Origin: Candidatus Anoxychlamydiales bacterium
GTDB taxonomy: Bacteria > Chlamydiota > Chlamydiia > Chlamydiales > SM23-39
DNA length: 8,976 nt
Direction: 5' to 3'
NCBI GenBank assembly: GCA_011064905.1
Contig: JAAKFW010000049.1
Location: 1 to 8,976 of the forward strand
Under the pieces are notes generated by a model. It saw only the letters and a program-made list of their open reading frames with translations. It was not told the origin of the DNA and did no database searches. The first letter of the stretch is position 1. Every line of letters begins with the position of its first letter. The position numbers and the translations under genes were made by a program. Shown here in pieces: positions 6,885-8,976 of the stretch.

Positions 6885-8976
6885 TTAATTTTCTTCTATG
6901 GATACTGCTTTTATATTTATGCATAGTCCTTGCATTTCTTTCATTAAAACATTGAATGACTCAGGCGTTCCGGCATGCAGTGAATTATCACCTTTAACAA
7001 TCGATTCATAAATTCTAGTCCTGCCTTCTACATCATCCGATTTAACGGTTAACATCTCTTGAAGTAGATGAGCAGCTCCATATGCTTCTAAAGCCCATAC
7101 CTCCATCTCTCCAAATCTTTGTCCACCCATTTGCGCTTTACCACCGAGCGGTTGCTGTGTTACTAACGAATAAGGTCCTATTGCTCGAGCGTGAATTTTA
7201 TCTGCAACAAGGTGTGATAGTTTAAGCATATAGATATATCCAACCACAACGTGGTTATCAAATTTCTCTCCTGTTCTCCCATCATATAAAACAAATTTAC
7301 CATTTTCAGAAAGCCCCTGGTCTTTCATCATCTGCCAAATTTTTTCCTCTGGAAATCCTTCAAAAACCGGAGTTTTAATATATATTCCAGCTTTTTTAGC
7401 AGCGTATCCTAGATGAGTTTCTAAAAGCTGACCCATATTCATTCTAGATGGAACTCCAAGTGGATTTAAAATAATTTCCACGGTTTCTCCATTTGGAAGA
7501 TATGGCATATCCCCTTCAGGTACTATCGTTGAAACAACACCTTTGTTTCCATGTCTTCCCGCCATTTTATCCCCTACTTGCAATGTTCTTTTTGTTGCAA
7601 CGTAGACTTTAACTTGGCGAATAATTCCCGGATCTAAATCGATATCACCTTTTCGTACAAACTCAACATTTAATTTATGTTTAGATAGAAGTTTTTCTAC
7701 GTCTAAATCAAATTCTCTAATTATTTTTTTGATCTCATCAAAAACATCGTTTTCTTCCATGACAAGATCTTCTATTTTTTCGCTTTCAACTTTCTCTAAA
7801 AGATCATGGGTTATTACAGCACCTTTATCAACTATAATTTCACCGGTTTTTCTATGCATGATTGCAGCTGGACACTCTTCATTTAATAAAAGAGCTCCTA
7901 GCTTTTCATGAAACTCCATTTGAAGTTCGAGCTCCGCTGATTTATATTCCTGATGGACATCTTTTAGTCTACTAGCTTCTTCAACCAATTCATCATCAGT
8001 TTTTGATAGTTTATCTCTTCTTGAGAAAACTTTAACATCCATTACAACACCGTCTGTTCCAGGAGGACACGTAAGTGAAGCATCTTTAACATCTGCTGCT
8101 TTTTCTCCAAATATGGCTCTTAGAAGTCTCTCTTCAGGAGTCAGCTCTGTTTCAGTTTTAGGCGTTATTTTTCCAACTAAAATATCTCCTGTTTCAACTT
8201 CAGCTCCAATTCTTATTATTCCATCATCCTTAAGATCGGCTAGAGCTTCTTCTGATACATTTGGGATATCCCTTGTAATCTCTTCTTTTCCAAGTTTTGT
8301 ATCTCTTGCTGTTAACTCAAATTCTTCTAAATGAATTGAAGTATAAGTATCTTTTTTGATTAATTTCTCAGAGATAATTATAGCATCCTCATAGTTATAT
8401 CCACACCAAGGCATGAAGGCAACTAATACATTCTTACCAAGAGCTAACTCTCCTCTCTCAGTTGCGGCTCCATCTGCTATTATATCTCCTGCTTTAATCT
8501 TATCTCCAACTTGACAAATAGGAGTTTGGTTAATACATGAACCGGAGTTAGATCTCAAAAACTTCTTTAATTCATATGTTTTTTTATTGGTTGGATTATC
8601 ATCCGGTGCAACTACTATTTTAAATCCATCAACAAATTCAATTGTGCTATTTTCTGCAGCAACAACTACTGCACCGGAATCAGAAGCTGTTCTCGCTTCC
8701 AAACCAGTTCCCACTATAGGAGATTCAGTTATCAATAGAGGAACACCTTGTCTTTGCATATTCGATCCCATAAGTGCACGGTTAGCGTCATCGTGCTCTA
8801 AAAACGGAATAAGCCCTGCAACAACTGATACAAGTTGTTTAGGCGATACATCCATATGAGTCGCTTTGCTTGAATCAATTTCTAAAGATTCTCCTTTATG
8901 TCTTGCCCAACAGATCTTGTCTTTAAACATATTAAATTCATCTAAAGCAGCTGATGCTTGGGCAATAATACAGTTC
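6885..8976 (-). CDS. rpoB: DNA-directed RNA polymerase subunit beta, C-terminal part (start outside window)
   Basis: Second largest subunit of RNA polymerase, forming the active site with RpoC. The frame is open to the right edge: upstream of the internal Met codon at 8928-8930 it still reads NCIIAQASAALDEFN, typical of mid-RpoB, so that Met is not the start. About 696 residues are visible, roughly the last 55 percent of a chlamydial RpoB. Counting from that Met: LIPFLEHDDANRALMGSNMQRQ (40-61), where Arg60 matches E. coli Arg687 of rifampicin cluster III; the other rifampicin clusters lie outside the window. YNYEDA (178-183) has the active-site Glu-Asp pair. GDKMAGRHGNKG (453-464) has Lys455 and Lys463, matching E. 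coli Lys1065 and Lys1073. LGVPSRMNMGQLLETHLG (491-508) and GGKAQMGGQRFGEMEVWALE (596-615) form the conserved end that contacts RpoC. The frame is intact, and rpoC follows after 27 bases. Confidence 0.98.
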   Translation of the reverse strand, partial: NCIIAQASAALDEFNMFKDKICWARHKGESLEIDSSKATHMDVSPKQLVSVVAGLIPFLEHDDANRALMGSNMQRQGVPLLITESPIVGTGLEARTASDSGAVVVAAENSTIEFVDGFKIVVAPDDNPTNKKTYELKKFLRSNSGSCINQTPICQVGDKIKAGDIIADGAATERGELALGKNVLVAFMPWCGYNYEDAIIISEKLIKKDTYTSIHLEEFELTARDTKLGKEEITRDIPNVSEEALADLKDDGIIRIGAEVETGDILVGKITPKTETELTPEERLLRAIFGEKAADVKDASLTCPPGTDGVVMDVKVFSRRDKLSKTDDELVEEASRLKDVHQEYKSAELELQMEFHEKLGALLLNEECPAAIMHRKTGEIIVDKGAVITHDLLEKVESEKIEDLVMEENDVFDEIKKIIREFDLDVEKLLSKHKLNVEFVRKGDIDLDPGIIRQVKVYVATKRTLQVGDKMAGRHGNKGVVSTIVPEGDMPYLPNGETVEIILNPLGVPSRMNMGQLLETHLGYAAKKAGIYIKTPVFEGFPEEKIWQMMKDQGLSENGKFVLYDGRTGEKFDNHVVVGYIYMLKLSHLVADKIHARAIGPYSLVTQQPLGGKAQMGGQRFGEMEVWALEAYGAAHLLQEMLTVKSDDVEGRTRIYESIVKGDNSLHAGTPESFNVLMKEMQGLCINIKAVSIEEN

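Noticed and set aside
7729..8859. Three small plus-strand open frames (7729-7911, 8113-8334, 8587-8859)
   Set aside because: All are antisense to conserved rpoB sequence, with serine-rich products typical of shadow frames.
6885..8930. A complete 681-residue rpoB starting at the Met codon at 8928-8930
   Set aside because: The frame stays open to the window edge and the residues before the Met match internal RpoB sequence. The gene is truncated by the window, not short.

Overview
The window looks like chromosomal DNA from a member of the Chlamydiae. The DNA is AT-rich (about one third G+C by eye). RpoC and RpoB resemble the Chlamydia proteins almost segment by segment as I remember them, and rpoB, rpoC and a transaldolase gene (tal) sit together, as they do in Chlamydia (rplL-rpoB-rpoC-tal). 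The low G+C and a decayed IS630-type transposase would suit an environmental chlamydia such as Rhabdochlamydiaceae or Simkaniaceae. That family-level placement is an inference and weak.

Layout from left to right. Positions 1-442 hold the C-terminal half of an IS630-type transposase pseudogene, broken by four single-base frameshifts in homopolymer runs. Positions 443-610 are an AT-rich gap with a good promoter and ribosome binding site for tal. tal (611-1567, + strand) is intact. A short convergent gap with weak hairpins (1568-1624) follows. On the minus strand, 1625-2539 encodes a 304-residue protein of unknown function, with a hydrophobic N-terminal region and a very cysteine-rich C-terminus. 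A gap at 2540-2639 holds a strong hairpin that probably ends the rpoBC transcript and, just beyond it, a possible promoter for the unknown gene. rpoC (2640-6857, minus) is complete. rpoB (minus) starts beyond the right edge and is read from there down to 6885.

RpoB and RpoC together form the catalytic centre of RNA polymerase and are translated from one transcript with a 27-base gap between them. Tal belongs to the non-oxidative pentose phosphate pathway and here has its own promoter facing the rpoBC operon. The least ordinary part of the window is the stretch between rpoC and tal: tal is reversed relative to the arrangement known in Chlamydia, and a cysteine-rich unknown gene lies between them. 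I see no CRISPR array, tRNA, rRNA, riboswitch or defence system. The + strand reading frames opposite rpoB and rpoC are shadows.
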